Assembly: GCA_030622545.1 (NCBI GenBank)
Contig: JAUXGA010000005.1
Location: 99,474-163,473, forward strand
DNA: 64,000 nt
From: a bacterium
Lineage (GTDB): Bacteria; Electryoneota; RPQS01; DYHQ01
Direction: 5' to 3'
Part shown: positions 36,928 through 46,686 of the stretch, piece after piece
Numbering within the stretch: position 1 is the first letter of the stretch
Layout of the letters: every line of letters begins with the position of its first letter
Position numbers and translations under genes: made by a program
The notes under the pieces: generated by a model
What the model saw: only the letters and a program-made list of their open reading frames with translations
Told to the model about the DNA's origin: nothing
The model's database searches: none

Positions 36928-39900
36928 ATGCATCGCATCATTCTGATCTTCATCGCGTTTGGGTTGTTTGCCTCAAGCGCACAGGCTGTCTCCATAGAAA
37001 AGATCAGCGTCTCACTTCAGGAAGAATTGCGTTTTGCTCGCGCCGATTCAATGATAAGCGCTATCGTTCATTTGAGCGAACAGGCGGATATCTCAGCGCT
37101 GGACAGGCAGCTTTATGAAACGAAGGCGAGCAGGTCTTACCGCCATCAGGTAATTATGGAAGCCTTGCAGCATGCTGCTGAAGGAAGTCAGGGAGAGCTG
37201 CTAACCGCGCTCGATGAGCTGGAAGAAACAGGAGACGTGGGGGGATATACGCCGTTTTGGATTACGAATTGTGTTGTTGTTCAGGCGTATCCGCAGGTTT
37301 TGGAAGAGCTCAGCGACCGCTATGATGTTCAGTGGTTGGAGCGGAATTTCCGAGTGGAACTCATTGAACCGTTTCCGGGCAAAGGCCCCGTATGCGGCGC
37401 TCATCTTGACGACAATCACGGCATCCCTGCAGGCATCCGCGCCATTGGCGCTCCCCGCGTGTGGTACGAACTCGGCATCACAGGCGCAGGGCGGTTGGTC
37501 GGGAATCTTGACACGGGTGTGGATGGCACACATCCCGCTCTTACTTCGAGATGGCGCGGCAACTTCGCACCAGCGAATGAATGCTGGCTTGATGCGCTTG
37601 GGTCGACATCATTTCCCCGGGATCTTGTGGGTCACGGAACTCATGTGATGGGAACGATGTGCGGCAATTCCGAAATTACGAATGACTCCATCGGTGTCGC
37701 GCCGGATGCTCTATGGATAGCTTGTCATGGTTTTGATCAGAGTATCACCGAGGAATTCGACAACGATGTTCTGGATGCGTTTCAATGGTTCTCTGATCCT
37801 GACGGCAATCCTTATACGATAGAAGATGTGCCGGATGTCGTTCAGAATTCATGGGGTGTTCTTGGTACATGGCCAGGCTACGAAGAATGCTTTAATTTCT
37901 GGAACAACGCCATTATCAATTGCGAAGCGGCCGGAGTTGTGGTGACGTTTTCCGCGGGCAACGAGGGCTCCTCCGGAGCTCAGACATGCCGCAGTCCCGC
38001 GACCGTAGCGATTGATTCGGTGACGATGTTTGCCATTGGCGCTGTAGATGCGACGAACGATACGATTCCTCCCTATTTAATCGCGGGTTTTTCGAGTCGC
38101 GGGCCCAGCGATTGTCCGCCCTTCACGGCCATCAAACCGGAAGTCTGTGCTCCGGGGGTGTTCGTTTATTCATCGGTTCCCGGTGGGCACTATGGGCAGC
38201 ATAACTGGGATGGCACGTCGATGGCCGGGCCTCACGTGGCAGGGATTGTCGCTCTGATGCGGCAGGCTTGTCCGGATGCTGATGTGCGGGATATCAAATC
38301 CATTCTGATGCGAACCGCTCATGACTACGGTTTCCCCGGAGAAGATAACGATTACGGATTCGGATTTGTGGATGCCTATGAAGCTGTCTTGCAGATTTCC
38401 GCCGGTCGTGGCCGCGTTGAGGGGACGATTCGCGATAACAGCACCAGCGAACCGATTCCGGGCGCTGTGGTTAAAGCGGTGGAGACCGGACGGAACGTGC
38501 GCACCAATGAGGATGGATTCTACCGGATGTCGCTTCCCGGTGATTCCACATGGACACTTCAGTACAGCGCTTTCGGTTACGATTCTCAAGCGTATGATGT
38601 CGAAGTGATAACAGGGGATACGACCGTACAGGATGTCTTTCTGATTTCGGTTTCCGCGGGGACACTCTTATGCAGAATCGTCGCGGGAGATTCTGTTCCG
38701 GTCGAAGGAGCTCTTGTCGCATTTCCGGGTACGCCTCTTTCGCCGCAAGAAACCGACTCTCTCGGAGCGATTTCTATTTCGATGCCGGGAGATACAACTT
38801 ATGCCGTCTATACTTCCTATCAAGACGCTGAGCTGGACACAACGGTTTTTATTGTAACAGGTGTCGTTACAGAAATCACGCTTGCCCTGCAATCTCCGCG
38901 CAGCGAGCCGACCGGGCCGGATGCGTACGGTTATATTTCGTTTGACCGGTTTGATTTTGGCAATGCGGCTGTTTTCGATTGGGTGGAAATCTCTCCATTA
39001 CTTGGTGGAAGCGGAACCGTTATCAACCTTCCCGCGCGCGATTCTTCGGGATTTGTCGAGATGCCGTTTCCTTTTTATTTTTACGGTCAAGTCTTCGACA
39101 GTCTAACGATGAATGAAAACGGCTGGCTGTCGCCGGGGATTTCGCATGACCATAGTTTCTTCAATTTCACGATTCCGGGGCAGCAGGGACCTTCGGGGAT
39201 GCTGGCGCCTTTCTGGGATAATCTGCACGACGGTTCCGACGGAGAAATTTGTTATGCTTTTGATAGTTTGAATTGCCGCTTCATTATCGAATATTATGAC
39301 ATGCAGTATCCACCACCCACGGGTACACATCTAACGTTTCAAATCCAGATTTATTCGTCCGACGCGTGGCCTACACCGACGGGCGATTGTGAAATTTTAT
39401 ATCTTTACAAACGCATTGATGTCGCGGATGCTGCGACAGTGGGAATCGAGGATCCGACAGAAACCATCGGGCTCGAACTTCTTTATAACAGCAGCCACAA
39501 TCCTTCAACGTGGTTTATCGGTCCCGGAGCGGCGGTGCGACTGACGACGCGCTCGTCGGAAATATCCTATGGCTCGCTTGCTGGTCAGATTATCGCGTAT
39601 CCACCGCCATCCGATTTTACCGAAGCGGTTATTCATGTGGGGTGTAATGAAATTCATCCGGACGAAGAAGGTTCTTTTGAAGTGGACTCGCTGATGGATG
39701 GACTGCACCGTCCTGAAGTTTTTTTGAACGGATATGAAGTGGGAAGAACGGAAACAATGATTGCGGGCGATTCGACGAGTACGATTGCTTTCGAAATCTG
39801 GCGGCTTGATCCCCCTCGCGAACTTTCCGCTTCGCGCGACGATTCCAATGTCTTTTTACAGTGGTTTCCTCCCGAATCAGTTCAGGGAATTCATCTGGAC

Positions 39901-40365
39901 GCTTTTCAAGACTACAGCCTTTACCGAAATGATTCGCTGATTGCTCAAGTCGCGGATACATTCTATGAAGACAGGCTGCTTCACAGCGGCGTCTATGATT
40001 ATTTCGTGGAGGCGCGCTATGATGGAGGCGTCAGCGATTCGTCGAATCATGTGATTGTAGTATTGCCTTCCGCTGCAGATGAAACGATTTCATCCCTGCC
40101 GAAAAATTACGAGCTGGCGCCTTGCTATCCGAATCCTTTCAACGCGACGACGGTGATAAACTTCGCGCTCCCACGCGCGTCACACGTTCAGTTGGCGATT
40201 TACGACATTCTCGGGCGGCAAGTCGCAAAGCTGACAAATCGCACCTATGCTCCCGGACATCATCATCTTGTCTGGAAAGCCGACGGAGCGGCAACCGGAC
40301 TCTACTTCGTGAGAATGGAGACCGAAGAGTTTCATCAAGTCCGAAAAGTTCTTTTGCTTCGGTAG
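36928..40365 (+). CDS. secreted subtilisin-family (S8) protease with T9SS sorting domain
   Basis: 1145 residues. Signal peptide, an inhibitor-like propeptide (about 30-130), then the S8 catalytic domain with Asp in NLDTGVDGTH (about 194), His in GHGTHVMGT (about 235) and Ser in DGTSMAGPHVAG (about 430). Two carboxypeptidase-regulatory-like beta modules (about 490-650) follow, then a 220-residue lectin-like beta domain (from DAYGYISFDRFDFG to GPGAAVRLTT) and an FN3-like unit. The sorting domain is CYPNPFNATTVINF, IYDILGRQVAKL. The lectin-like domain is shared with the C25 protein at 55875. An extracellular or surface protease feeding peptide uptake is a fair inference. Confidence 0.93.
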   Translation: MHRIILIFIAFGLFASSAQAVSIEKISVSLQEELRFARADSMISAIVHLSEQADISALDRQLYETKASRSYRHQVIMEALQHAAEGSQGELLTALDELEETGDVGGYTPFWITNCVVVQAYPQVLEELSDRYDVQWLERNFRVELIEPFPGKGPVCGAHLDDNHGIPAGIRAIGAPRVWYELGITGAGRLVGNLDTGVDGTHPALTSRWRGNFAPANECWLDALGSTSFPRDLVGHGTHVMGTMCGNSEITNDSIGVAPDALWIACHGFDQSITEEFDNDVLDAFQWFSDPDGNPYTIEDVPDVVQNSWGVLGTWPGYEECFNFWNNAIINCEAAGVVVTFSAGNEGSSGAQTCRSPATVAIDSVTMFAIGAVDATNDTIPPYLIAGFSSRGPSDCPPFTAIKPEVCAPGVFVYSSVPGGHYGQHNWDGTSMAGPHVAGIVALMRQACPDADVRDIKSILMRTAHDYGFPGEDNDYGFGFVDAYEAVLQISAGRGRVEGTIRDNSTSEPIPGAVVKAVETGRNVRTNEDGFYRMSLPGDSTWTLQYSAFGYDSQAYDVEVITGDTTVQDVFLISVSAGTLLCRIVAGDSVPVEGALVAFPGTPLSPQETDSLGAISISMPGDTTYAVYTSYQDAELDTTVFIVTGVVTEITLALQSPRSEPTGPDAYGYISFDRFDFGNAAVFDWVEISPLLGGSGTVINLPARDSSGFVEMPFPFYFYGQVFDSLTMNENGWLSPGISHDHSFFNFTIPGQQGPSGMLAPFWDNLHDGSDGEICYAFDSLNCRFIIEYYDMQYPPPTGTHLTFQIQIYSSDAWPTPTGDCEILYLYKRIDVADAATVGIEDPTETIGLELLYNSSHNPSTWFIGPGAAVRLTTRSSEISYGSLAGQIIAYPPPSDFTEAVIHVGCNEIHPDEEGSFEVDSLMDGLHRPEVFLNGYEVGRTETMIAGDSTSTIAFEIWRLDPPRELSASRDDSNVFLQWFPPESVQGIHLDAFQDYSLYRNDSLIAQVADTFYEDRLLHSGVYDYFVEARYDGGVSDSSNHVIVVLPSAADETISSLPKNYELAPCYPNPFNATTVINFALPRASHVQLAIYDILGRQVAKLTNRTYAPGHHHLVWKADGAATGLYFVRMETEEFHQVRKVLLLR

Positions 40366-40401
40366 CTGCTGAAAATTGAGTCCCTGTGTACGTATGAAAG
40401 A

Positions 40402-40436
40402 AAGCCTGCAAGAGTGAAACTTGCAGGCTTGTTGTT
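40402..40436 (+). terminator. terminator-like hairpin behind the subtilase gene
   Basis: AAGCCTGCAAG (40402-40412) pairs with CTTGCAGGCTT (40420-40430); the following GTTGTT is only a weak U-tract. The stem is nearly that of the typA terminator, and a TTGAGTCCCTGTGTACG stretch just before it faintly recalls the tRNA tail at 9008-9041. Confidence 0.7.
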
Positions 40437-40444
40437 AACGGTCT

Positions 40445-40549
40445 GGTAGTACCGCACGGGGTTGTTGCTCAAAAGGTATTCCGGCCGGGTTACGCGCGAT
40501 AGTTTGTCGGTTGGTACAAGGGAACCTGCGCTGAATCTGGCTCGGCGGA
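40445..40549. repeat. cassette-bounding repeat, copy 4 (with left extension)
   Basis: Core 40478-40549 plus a left arm GGTAGTACCGCACGG (40445-40459) that copy 5 also has. The right arm reads GAATCTGGC, so it is less symmetric than the others. Lies between the convergent subtilase and 40565 genes. Confidence 0.82.
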
Positions 40550-40564
40550 TTAAAAAAGATGGTA

Positions 40565-41554
40565 TTATTCACCAGTAAAATGCTCAGTTAGAGTTTTGTA
40601 GATTTCTTCGTTGAATGATGCTTCAATCTCTTTAAGACTCTTTAATCCAAAAATGAACGATACGGCTAAGGGATCGACTCGATAACTGGTATGACCTTCA
40701 TAAAATCCATAGCGCATGATGTAAAACGGTTCCATCTCGCCCGTATGAATGTGGGAAAGCTTATTTTGCAATTCGGATTTATGTTCTTCGCTAAGATTCG
40801 AGTATTTCTTGTTTAGGAAATCCCTTTCTTCTTTATCCATCACTCGCCAGATATGAATATTCCATCCTCCATGAATCTCATCATGAAAGATGGATTCCTG
40901 ATAACCCTTTCCACCCTGAGCACTGATGTAGACTTTTCTCCCGTTATATAGAACGTAGACAATCTTATCCCAAAAGCCATCGAGTACCAGATTCCATACA
41001 TGAAATAGTGGTATTGCCATTTGTGGATGAGTGAATCCGAGTCTTTCAACAATTCGATTATCACCTTTCAGAACAGAAATAATATCTTCATCATGACTCA
41101 TAAAACCTTCGTGTGAAAACCTGCCGGGTCGACCAATATAATTAATCACTGAGATTAATCTCCCCGTAATCATCTCCTTCGCATCCAATTCCTGTTCGGA
41201 ATGCAAACCCGTTTTCCCCAACGCAGGAAAATCTCCCGCATCAATCTCAAGTTGATTACCTTTGCCGTAAAGGTGGTATTTTCGGCTGTAAGGCTCACCG
41301 TTTTCGACCGTCACGGGTATAAGAGCATATTGCTCATTTTTCAAAAATCCAACAATGATTTCAGTTCCATCTTCCGGGGCAAAGGGAGAAGAGAGATTTG
41401 GTGGAGTTTCATAAGTATGAGGATAGAGATTGTAGGTTTCTCCCGTTTCAGGATTCAAAACGGTTTGAGACTCCTGCGAAAGTGCCAAGCCCGTAATGAG
41501 AAACAAGCTTGAAATCGCGATTACGAGAATCCGCAATTTTGGAATGAACATCAT
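40565..41554 (-). CDS. exported protein of unknown function
   Basis: 329 residues with a signal peptide (about 1-27, LALSQ). The rest is a mixed alpha/beta protein with many His and Trp (HDEIHGGWNIHIWRV, HIHTGEMEPFYIM), without repeats or a sorting domain. No family recognised. AAGGGT precedes the ATG. It starts 42 bp after the aminotransferase stop and is probably read from the same promoter (43228-43200). Confidence 0.7.
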   Translation of the reverse strand: MMFIPKLRILVIAISSLFLITGLALSQESQTVLNPETGETYNLYPHTYETPPNLSSPFAPEDGTEIIVGFLKNEQYALIPVTVENGEPYSRKYHLYGKGNQLEIDAGDFPALGKTGLHSEQELDAKEMITGRLISVINYIGRPGRFSHEGFMSHDEDIISVLKGDNRIVERLGFTHPQMAIPLFHVWNLVLDGFWDKIVYVLYNGRKVYISAQGGKGYQESIFHDEIHGGWNIHIWRVMDKEERDFLNKKYSNLSEEHKSELQNKLSHIHTGEMEPFYIMRYGFYEGHTSYRVDPLAVSFIFGLKSLKEIEASFNEEIYKTLTEHFTGE

Positions 41555-41596
41555 TCTTACCCTTTTAATTAGTGGCGGACTGTTTTATCGAACCAT

Positions 41597-43150
41597 TTAG
41601 ATTGGATTTTTAACTTCGAGTTTCACGTTTTTCGTTTCGCCTTTATACACCCATTCCCCTGTTTCGTCGCAGAGTTCGTAGCGGTCTTGATATTCGCGGC
41701 CATGACGGGCTATATAATCCACCGCTTCGAGCAGTGTCTGAAATTCTTCCTCGGTCACTGTTGGGGAAAGGCTGATGCGCACCCAGCCGGGTTTCTCACC
41801 GATGTGTCCTTTCGCGAGGCTTTGGCGGATTCCGGAAGAATGTTCCTGTTCGATATGCAGCAACAGATGCCCGTAAGGGCCTGCGCACATACAGCCGCCG
41901 CGCACTTGTATTCCGAATAAATCATTGAAGAGAATCGCTGCTAAATTGTGATGCAGGTCGCGGAAAATCAACGAGACCACTCCCAGACGTCTTGCTTCCG
42001 TTAACCCGAGCACAAGCAAATCAGGATGGCGCGTCCATTCATCGAGCGCTCGTTTCAAATAATCCTGTTTGATTCTTTCGATGCGTTCCGGCCCTAAAGC
42101 GGCTTTCAAATCAAACGCTAAACCTGCTTGAATCGACTGCACGATTGGCGGTGTTCCCCCTGTTTCGCGCTCCTCAATTCTCGAAAGATAACGATGATCC
42201 CACGGCGATGTGTAGAGCACGGTTCCGCCGCCCGGTTCGGCGGGAACGCGATTGGTGAACAGCTTCCGATTTGCGACTAAAAGACCGGGTGTGCGCGGCC
42301 CGCCGAGGAATTTGTGTATCGAAAAGAAAATCGCGTCGAAATAAGCTTCCGGTTCATCCGCCGGATGCATATTCACATGAACATACGGCCCTGCCGCTGC
42401 ATAATCAAAAAACGCCCAGGCATTATGCTCATGCAGTACTTTAGCCAACTCGTGGCAGGGATTCAGTATGCCTGTCACATTCGAAGCCGCGCTGAAGGTG
42501 CCGATTTTCCATGAGCGGTCTTTGTATTCTGAGAGTTTCGCATCCAAATCCTCCACACTGATGCGTCCCTGTTTGTCGAAATCCACATAGACCACTTCGC
42601 CGATGGTTTCCCGCCATGCAATGTCGTTGGAATGATGTTCCATCATCGAGCGGAACACCACAGGCCGCCGCTCGCGCGGAATATGATTCGACAACTGATA
42701 TGCCTCGTCAAGCTGGTCAGGAATGCGCAGACCAAGCACGGTAATCATGCGGTTAATTGCGCCGGTCGAACCGTTGCCCACCGGTATCAATACGTCATCC
42801 TTCGAAGCATGAATATAGCCTGCGATGCGTTTGAAAGCGTACTCGTAGTAGTTGGTCATTTGTTGGCCGGTAAAGTTCGATGATGTGTGCGTGTTGGCCA
42901 TGTAAGGCAGGACATGCTCGGTCAGTTCGTCTTCGATGTCTCGATGGAAACGGCCTGATGCGATGAAATCGAAATAGCGCAGAGGTTTCGTTCCGAACGG
43001 CGTTTCAAGTTTCAAGCCTGCGCCGATGACTCTCGAGCGCACATGTTCCATGAAGCGTTGTTCTTCAGTTTGATTGGCAGTAACAACGGCTGTTCGAGGT
43101 TTCTCGGCATGAACATTGACCAGTCTGTCGGTGAAGAGGGATTTTTTCAT
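41597..43150 (-). CDS. class V aminotransferase (cysteine desulfurase-like fold)
   Basis: About 517 residues, PLP-dependent fold type I. The PLP-lysine lies in FFSIHKFLGGPRTPG (about residue 268), and GGTPP and the RGGCMCAGPYG segments fit the SufS/NifS-like superfamily, though the protein is 100 residues longer. Whether it releases sulfur or cleaves another amino acid cannot be told; no scaffold or Suf genes are near. ATG 43150 is used because the in-frame start at 43189 lies on the predicted transcription start. Confidence 0.85.
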   Translation of the reverse strand: MKKSLFTDRLVNVHAEKPRTAVVTANQTEEQRFMEHVRSRVIGAGLKLETPFGTKPLRYFDFIASGRFHRDIEDELTEHVLPYMANTHTSSNFTGQQMTNYYEYAFKRIAGYIHASKDDVLIPVGNGSTGAINRMITVLGLRIPDQLDEAYQLSNHIPRERRPVVFRSMMEHHSNDIAWRETIGEVVYVDFDKQGRISVEDLDAKLSEYKDRSWKIGTFSAASNVTGILNPCHELAKVLHEHNAWAFFDYAAAGPYVHVNMHPADEPEAYFDAIFFSIHKFLGGPRTPGLLVANRKLFTNRVPAEPGGGTVLYTSPWDHRYLSRIEERETGGTPPIVQSIQAGLAFDLKAALGPERIERIKQDYLKRALDEWTRHPDLLVLGLTEARRLGVVSLIFRDLHHNLAAILFNDLFGIQVRGGCMCAGPYGHLLLHIEQEHSSGIRQSLAKGHIGEKPGWVRISLSPTVTEEEFQTLLEAVDYIARHGREYQDRYELCDETGEWVYKGETKNVKLEVKNPI

Positions 43151-43199
43151 GTTAATATCGTGTGTTTGTGGCAATAAGAAAAGCACCATTCATAGGTAT

Positions 43200-43228
43200 A
43201 ATATACTATAAAAGCCATTGAGGGTCAA
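43200..43228 (-). promoter_or_regulatory. promoter of the aminotransferase operon
   Basis: On the minus strand: TTGACC (43228-43223), 17 bp, TATATT (43205-43200). Confidence 0.8.
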
Positions 43229-43290
43229 GGTCTGAGCCATCGTTCCGTGAAGTGATGGGCATTGATTTGTATTGAACACTCCGAAAGGAA

Positions 43291-43319
43291 TTGTGATTCC
43301 GGCGAGAGTTTGTTATATT
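43291..43319 (+). promoter_or_regulatory. promoter of the BNR-repeat protein gene
   Basis: TTGTGA (43291-43296), 17 bp, TATATT (43314-43319). The leader holds TTTCGGT / ACCGAAA (43380-43396), whose right arm runs into the AAAGGAG ribosome site. Confidence 0.7.
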
Positions 43320-43407
43320 TAGAATGCGGGGAGTATCTTCTAAGGATAGGAACGTCACTACCGTAGATGATTTGACAACTTTCGGTTGTACCGAAAAGGA
43401 GAAACCC

Positions 43408-46233
43408 ATGAAACCATACGGGATTTTTGCAATTATTTTCGCGGCGGCGCTAACAGTTGTTTTAGCAGCGATATTGTTGCTTCCGCAGAACAATCGTTTG
43501 CCGAAAGCAGATGGATTAACTCAGGCGTTTCAGATGAACGCGCCTCCGCAGCAGCTTTCCAACGGCGATAAGAGCAAGTCCAGAGGACGCAATGAATACG
43601 AATGGTACCGCCTGCGCGATCCGGCTACGGGACAGATTCCGCGCGGCATCCGCAGCCGTGAACTCGCTTTTGCAAGAAAGCTGCCGGTTCGTGGCAGAGC
43701 CCTTGATGAGCAGGAATGGATTTTTCGAGGGCCGTTCAATGTCGGAGGACGCACGCGTGCGCTTGCTGTGGATAAAGCAGACAGCAATCGGATTTTGGCG
43801 GGGGGAGTTACCGGCGGGATGTGGATTTCCGGGGATGGCGCGAACACATGGAGTCGCACAACTGATTTGGCGGTCACTCCAAGTGTGACGTGTCTGGTTC
43901 AGGATCCACGCGAAGGGCACACGCATATCTGGTACCACGGCACCGGCGAGTATAGGGGGAGCGGCTCCCGTTCAATCAACAGCCGGGTGCCGCAATTTAC
44001 CGGCGATGGTATTTTCAAATCGACCGATAATGGTCTGTCATGGCAGCAACTTGCGTCAACCGTATCGCCGGTACATGAATTCGCCAGTCCCTTTGATGTG
44101 GTCTTTCGCATCGAGGTCAATCCTGCGAATACGGAAGAGGATGAAGTTTACGCCGCGACCTATGGCACGATTCAGCGCAGTTTGGATGGCGGAGAAAGTT
44201 GGTATGACGTCCTCGGTACTTTCGAGTTAACGGATTATGCGTGGACAGACGTACTTGTTACACCGAGCGGCGTTGTTTACGCGACTCTCGACAGCGATAT
44301 TCTCGGTGGAGGATTCTGGCGCTCGGAGGATAACGGTGAAACATGGGATGATATTCTACCTGCGAATTTCCCGGCGACGTTTCATCGTACGGTGATGACT
44401 TATGTTCCCACCGATGAGAATGTACTCTATTTTCTGTCGGTGACGCCCGGCGCTGGCTACATCGGTCAGGGAGGCGGGCATAGCTTGTGGAGACTAACGC
44501 GCAGCGGTGGTGTGGATACATGGGAAAATCTCTCGCCAAACATGCCCAATTTCCGAAACGAATCACCCATCGGTTTCGGTTATGACTACCACTCTCAGGG
44601 TGGATACAACATGGTGGTTGCGGTGCATCCTGAAAATCCGGATGTCGTTTATATCGGTGGCACATCCATGTTCTATTCGAGGGATGCTTTTAATTCAGAT
44701 GACAGCACCTACTGGATCGGCGGCTACAATTTCTACTACGGTTCGCTGCCGGGACCGAATGGTATGGACATTTGTTATCCGAATCATCACGCCGATATTC
44801 ATCACATGTTCTTCGACCCGACGAATTCCGATATTATGTACTGCTCCCATGACGGAGGCCTCAGCAAAACGACCAACAGCCTTGCGGTGCCGACTCAATC
44901 AATACCTTTTCCATGGGATTATATTGACGGTTACATCACGACGCAGTTCTACTGGGTTGCCGTGGATCCTCTGACGGAAGGGAATCTTCGGATAATGGGA
45001 GGGATGCAGGATAACGGAACGTTCATGGGAAATTCGGAAAACGAGGCAGACCCTTGGGACTTCATCTGGGGTGGCGACGGTATGGCGTGCGATATTGGCG
45101 CGGCTGAACAGGATAATTGGCGCTCGTTTTATGTCTCCACACAATACGGAGGGTCGTTCTATCGAATCGTCCTCGATGAGAATGATGAGTTCCAGAATTA
45201 TTACTACTATGGCCCGCCGGGCGATTTTGAACGCTGGATTACTCCGTTTGAATTGACTCCATACGACTATCGCGGCATGTTCATGACGGATGTCAATTCC
45301 GTTTGGGGCAATCCGGATGTCCCGGAGAATGGTTCCGGCGGCTGGATGCAGATTACGATGAACCACAATCGTTGGGCAACCGCTCTCGGTGTTTCCAACA
45401 CGGAGAATCCTGTGGTTTATTACGGTGATTTCCATCCGACCGAGCCGGATATCTCGCGGGTTTATCGGATTGATGAGCCATTTGGAGCAACGGCTGTGAT
45501 GGATGTCAGCGATCCTGATTTTCCGGAAATGGGTTGGATACATTGCATTACGGTTGATCCGACAGATGCGAACAAAGTAATCGTAGTGTTTACCAACTAT
45601 AATGTTCTGTCGCTCTTTTATTCGGAAGATGGCGGGATAACTTGGAGCAATGTGGGAGGGAATTTAGAAGAGAATCCGGATGGCAGCGGCGCTGGGCCTT
45701 CCTGTTTCTGGGCGGAAATTGTCTATGTCGGTGACCAGCCGATTTATCTGGTGGGCACGACCGTCGGATTATTTTCGACGACGCAGTTATCGGATGACGA
45801 AACCGTGTGGGAGCTCGAGGGAGCCGACGTCATCGGCTATAATTGGGTGACGACGATGGACGTGCGACATTCGGACGGCTACGTGGGAATCGGTACTCAC
45901 GGCGGCGGGACTTTTTCGACATATATAGAAGTCTCCGCTGCGGAACCCGAGGACGAGAAACTGCAGCCGACTGATTACGAACTAACTTCGATTTATCCGA
46001 ATCCCTTCAACGCGACCGCGAACATCATGTTCACCTTGCCGCAGCGAGCGAATCTGACAGTGGATGTGTACAACACTCTCGGGCAAAAGGTTACGACGCT
46101 GGCAAGCGGCATGTACGAGCCGGGCAATCATCGGTTGGTCTTCAATGCCGGGGATTTATCGAGCGGCGTTTATTTCGTTCGGATGAAAGCCGGCAGCTAT
46201 GATGCGACAAAGAAAATCGTGCTGATGAAATAA
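43408..46233 (+). CDS. secreted sortilin/BNR-repeat propeller with T9SS sorting domain
   Basis: 941 residues. ATG 43408 follows AAAAGGAG by seven bases; the longer frame from 43324 begins right after the -10 box and is not credible. A signal anchor (about 5-28) is followed by a VPS10/sialidase-type propeller with many Asp-box turns (STDNGLSW, SLDGGESW, SEDNGETW, SEDGGITW) and the VGGRTRALAVD opening typical of such FCB proteins. The sorting domain ends it (IYPNPFNATANIMF, VYNTLGQKVTTL). No catalytic residues can be assigned, so a binding role is as likely as a hydrolase. A strong terminator follows. Confidence 0.9.
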   Translation: MKPYGIFAIIFAAALTVVLAAILLLPQNNRLPKADGLTQAFQMNAPPQQLSNGDKSKSRGRNEYEWYRLRDPATGQIPRGIRSRELAFARKLPVRGRALDEQEWIFRGPFNVGGRTRALAVDKADSNRILAGGVTGGMWISGDGANTWSRTTDLAVTPSVTCLVQDPREGHTHIWYHGTGEYRGSGSRSINSRVPQFTGDGIFKSTDNGLSWQQLASTVSPVHEFASPFDVVFRIEVNPANTEEDEVYAATYGTIQRSLDGGESWYDVLGTFELTDYAWTDVLVTPSGVVYATLDSDILGGGFWRSEDNGETWDDILPANFPATFHRTVMTYVPTDENVLYFLSVTPGAGYIGQGGGHSLWRLTRSGGVDTWENLSPNMPNFRNESPIGFGYDYHSQGGYNMVVAVHPENPDVVYIGGTSMFYSRDAFNSDDSTYWIGGYNFYYGSLPGPNGMDICYPNHHADIHHMFFDPTNSDIMYCSHDGGLSKTTNSLAVPTQSIPFPWDYIDGYITTQFYWVAVDPLTEGNLRIMGGMQDNGTFMGNSENEADPWDFIWGGDGMACDIGAAEQDNWRSFYVSTQYGGSFYRIVLDENDEFQNYYYYGPPGDFERWITPFELTPYDYRGMFMTDVNSVWGNPDVPENGSGGWMQITMNHNRWATALGVSNTENPVVYYGDFHPTEPDISRVYRIDEPFGATAVMDVSDPDFPEMGWIHCITVDPTDANKVIVVFTNYNVLSLFYSEDGGITWSNVGGNLEENPDGSGAGPSCFWAEIVYVGDQPIYLVGTTVGLFSTTQLSDDETVWELEGADVIGYNWVTTMDVRHSDGYVGIGTHGGGTFSTYIEVSAAEPEDEKLQPTDYELTSIYPNPFNATANIMFTLPQRANLTVDVYNTLGQKVTTLASGMYEPGNHRLVFNAGDLSSGVYFVRMKAGSYDATKKIVLMK

Positions 46234-46280
46234 TTGTGAGAGCGGTTTTTGTAAAGCGCCAGTTGATTATTGAATAAAGG

Positions 46281-46311
46281 ACAGGGCGATCCGGATGGGT
46301 CGCCCTGTTTT
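46281..46311 (+). terminator. intrinsic terminator of the BNR gene
   Basis: ACAGGGCGA (46281-46289) with TCGCCCTGT (46300-46308), then TTTTT. Confidence 0.92.
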
Positions 46312-46331
46312 TCTCTATCCCGCGTCAGGTG

Positions 46332-46667
46332 CTATGACTTAATCATCGTCAGCATCATTTTGAATTTCTGAACCGCCTTCAGAGCATGAGGTTCGTTTGC
46401 GGGCATGATGATCATCTCTCCTTTTTGCAAATGATAAGGCTTGCCGGAAATGGTGATTTCCGCTTCGCCATCCAGAAGATACACCATCGCGTCGAATGGA
46501 GCGGTATGTTCGCTCAAACCTTCATTTTTGTCAAACGCGAAAACGGAAACTCTGCCTGTTTCCTTCTTGATTATCTCGCGACTGACGACAGAATTATCCT
46601 GATAATCAACTACGTGAGCGAGTTCGATAACCTGCACGTTTAACTCGTCTGCGTTATTCTGTACCAT
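46332..46667 (-). CDS. cupin-domain protein
   Basis: 111 residues, a single small cupin barrel: EHTAPFDAMVYLLDGEAEITISG is cupin motif 1 and GEMIIMPANEPHALKA motif 2. The metal-binding set is reduced (motif 1 keeps the first His and Asp). AAAGGAA precedes the ATG. It follows the Rrf2 gene by 19 bp and is likely co-transcribed, perhaps as a small redox or metal-linked enzyme or sensor. Confidence 0.88.
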   Translation of the reverse strand: MVQNNADELNVQVIELAHVVDYQDNSVVSREIIKKETGRVSVFAFDKNEGLSEHTAPFDAMVYLLDGEAEITISGKPYHLQKGEMIIMPANEPHALKAVQKFKMMLTMIKS

Positions 46668-46686
46668 TTTCGATTCCTTTTATGTT

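Noticed and set aside
43324..43407. Upstream extension of the BNR protein gene
   Set aside because: It would begin five bases after the -10 box, before any possible transcript leader; the ATG at 43408 has a strong ribosome site and signal anchor.
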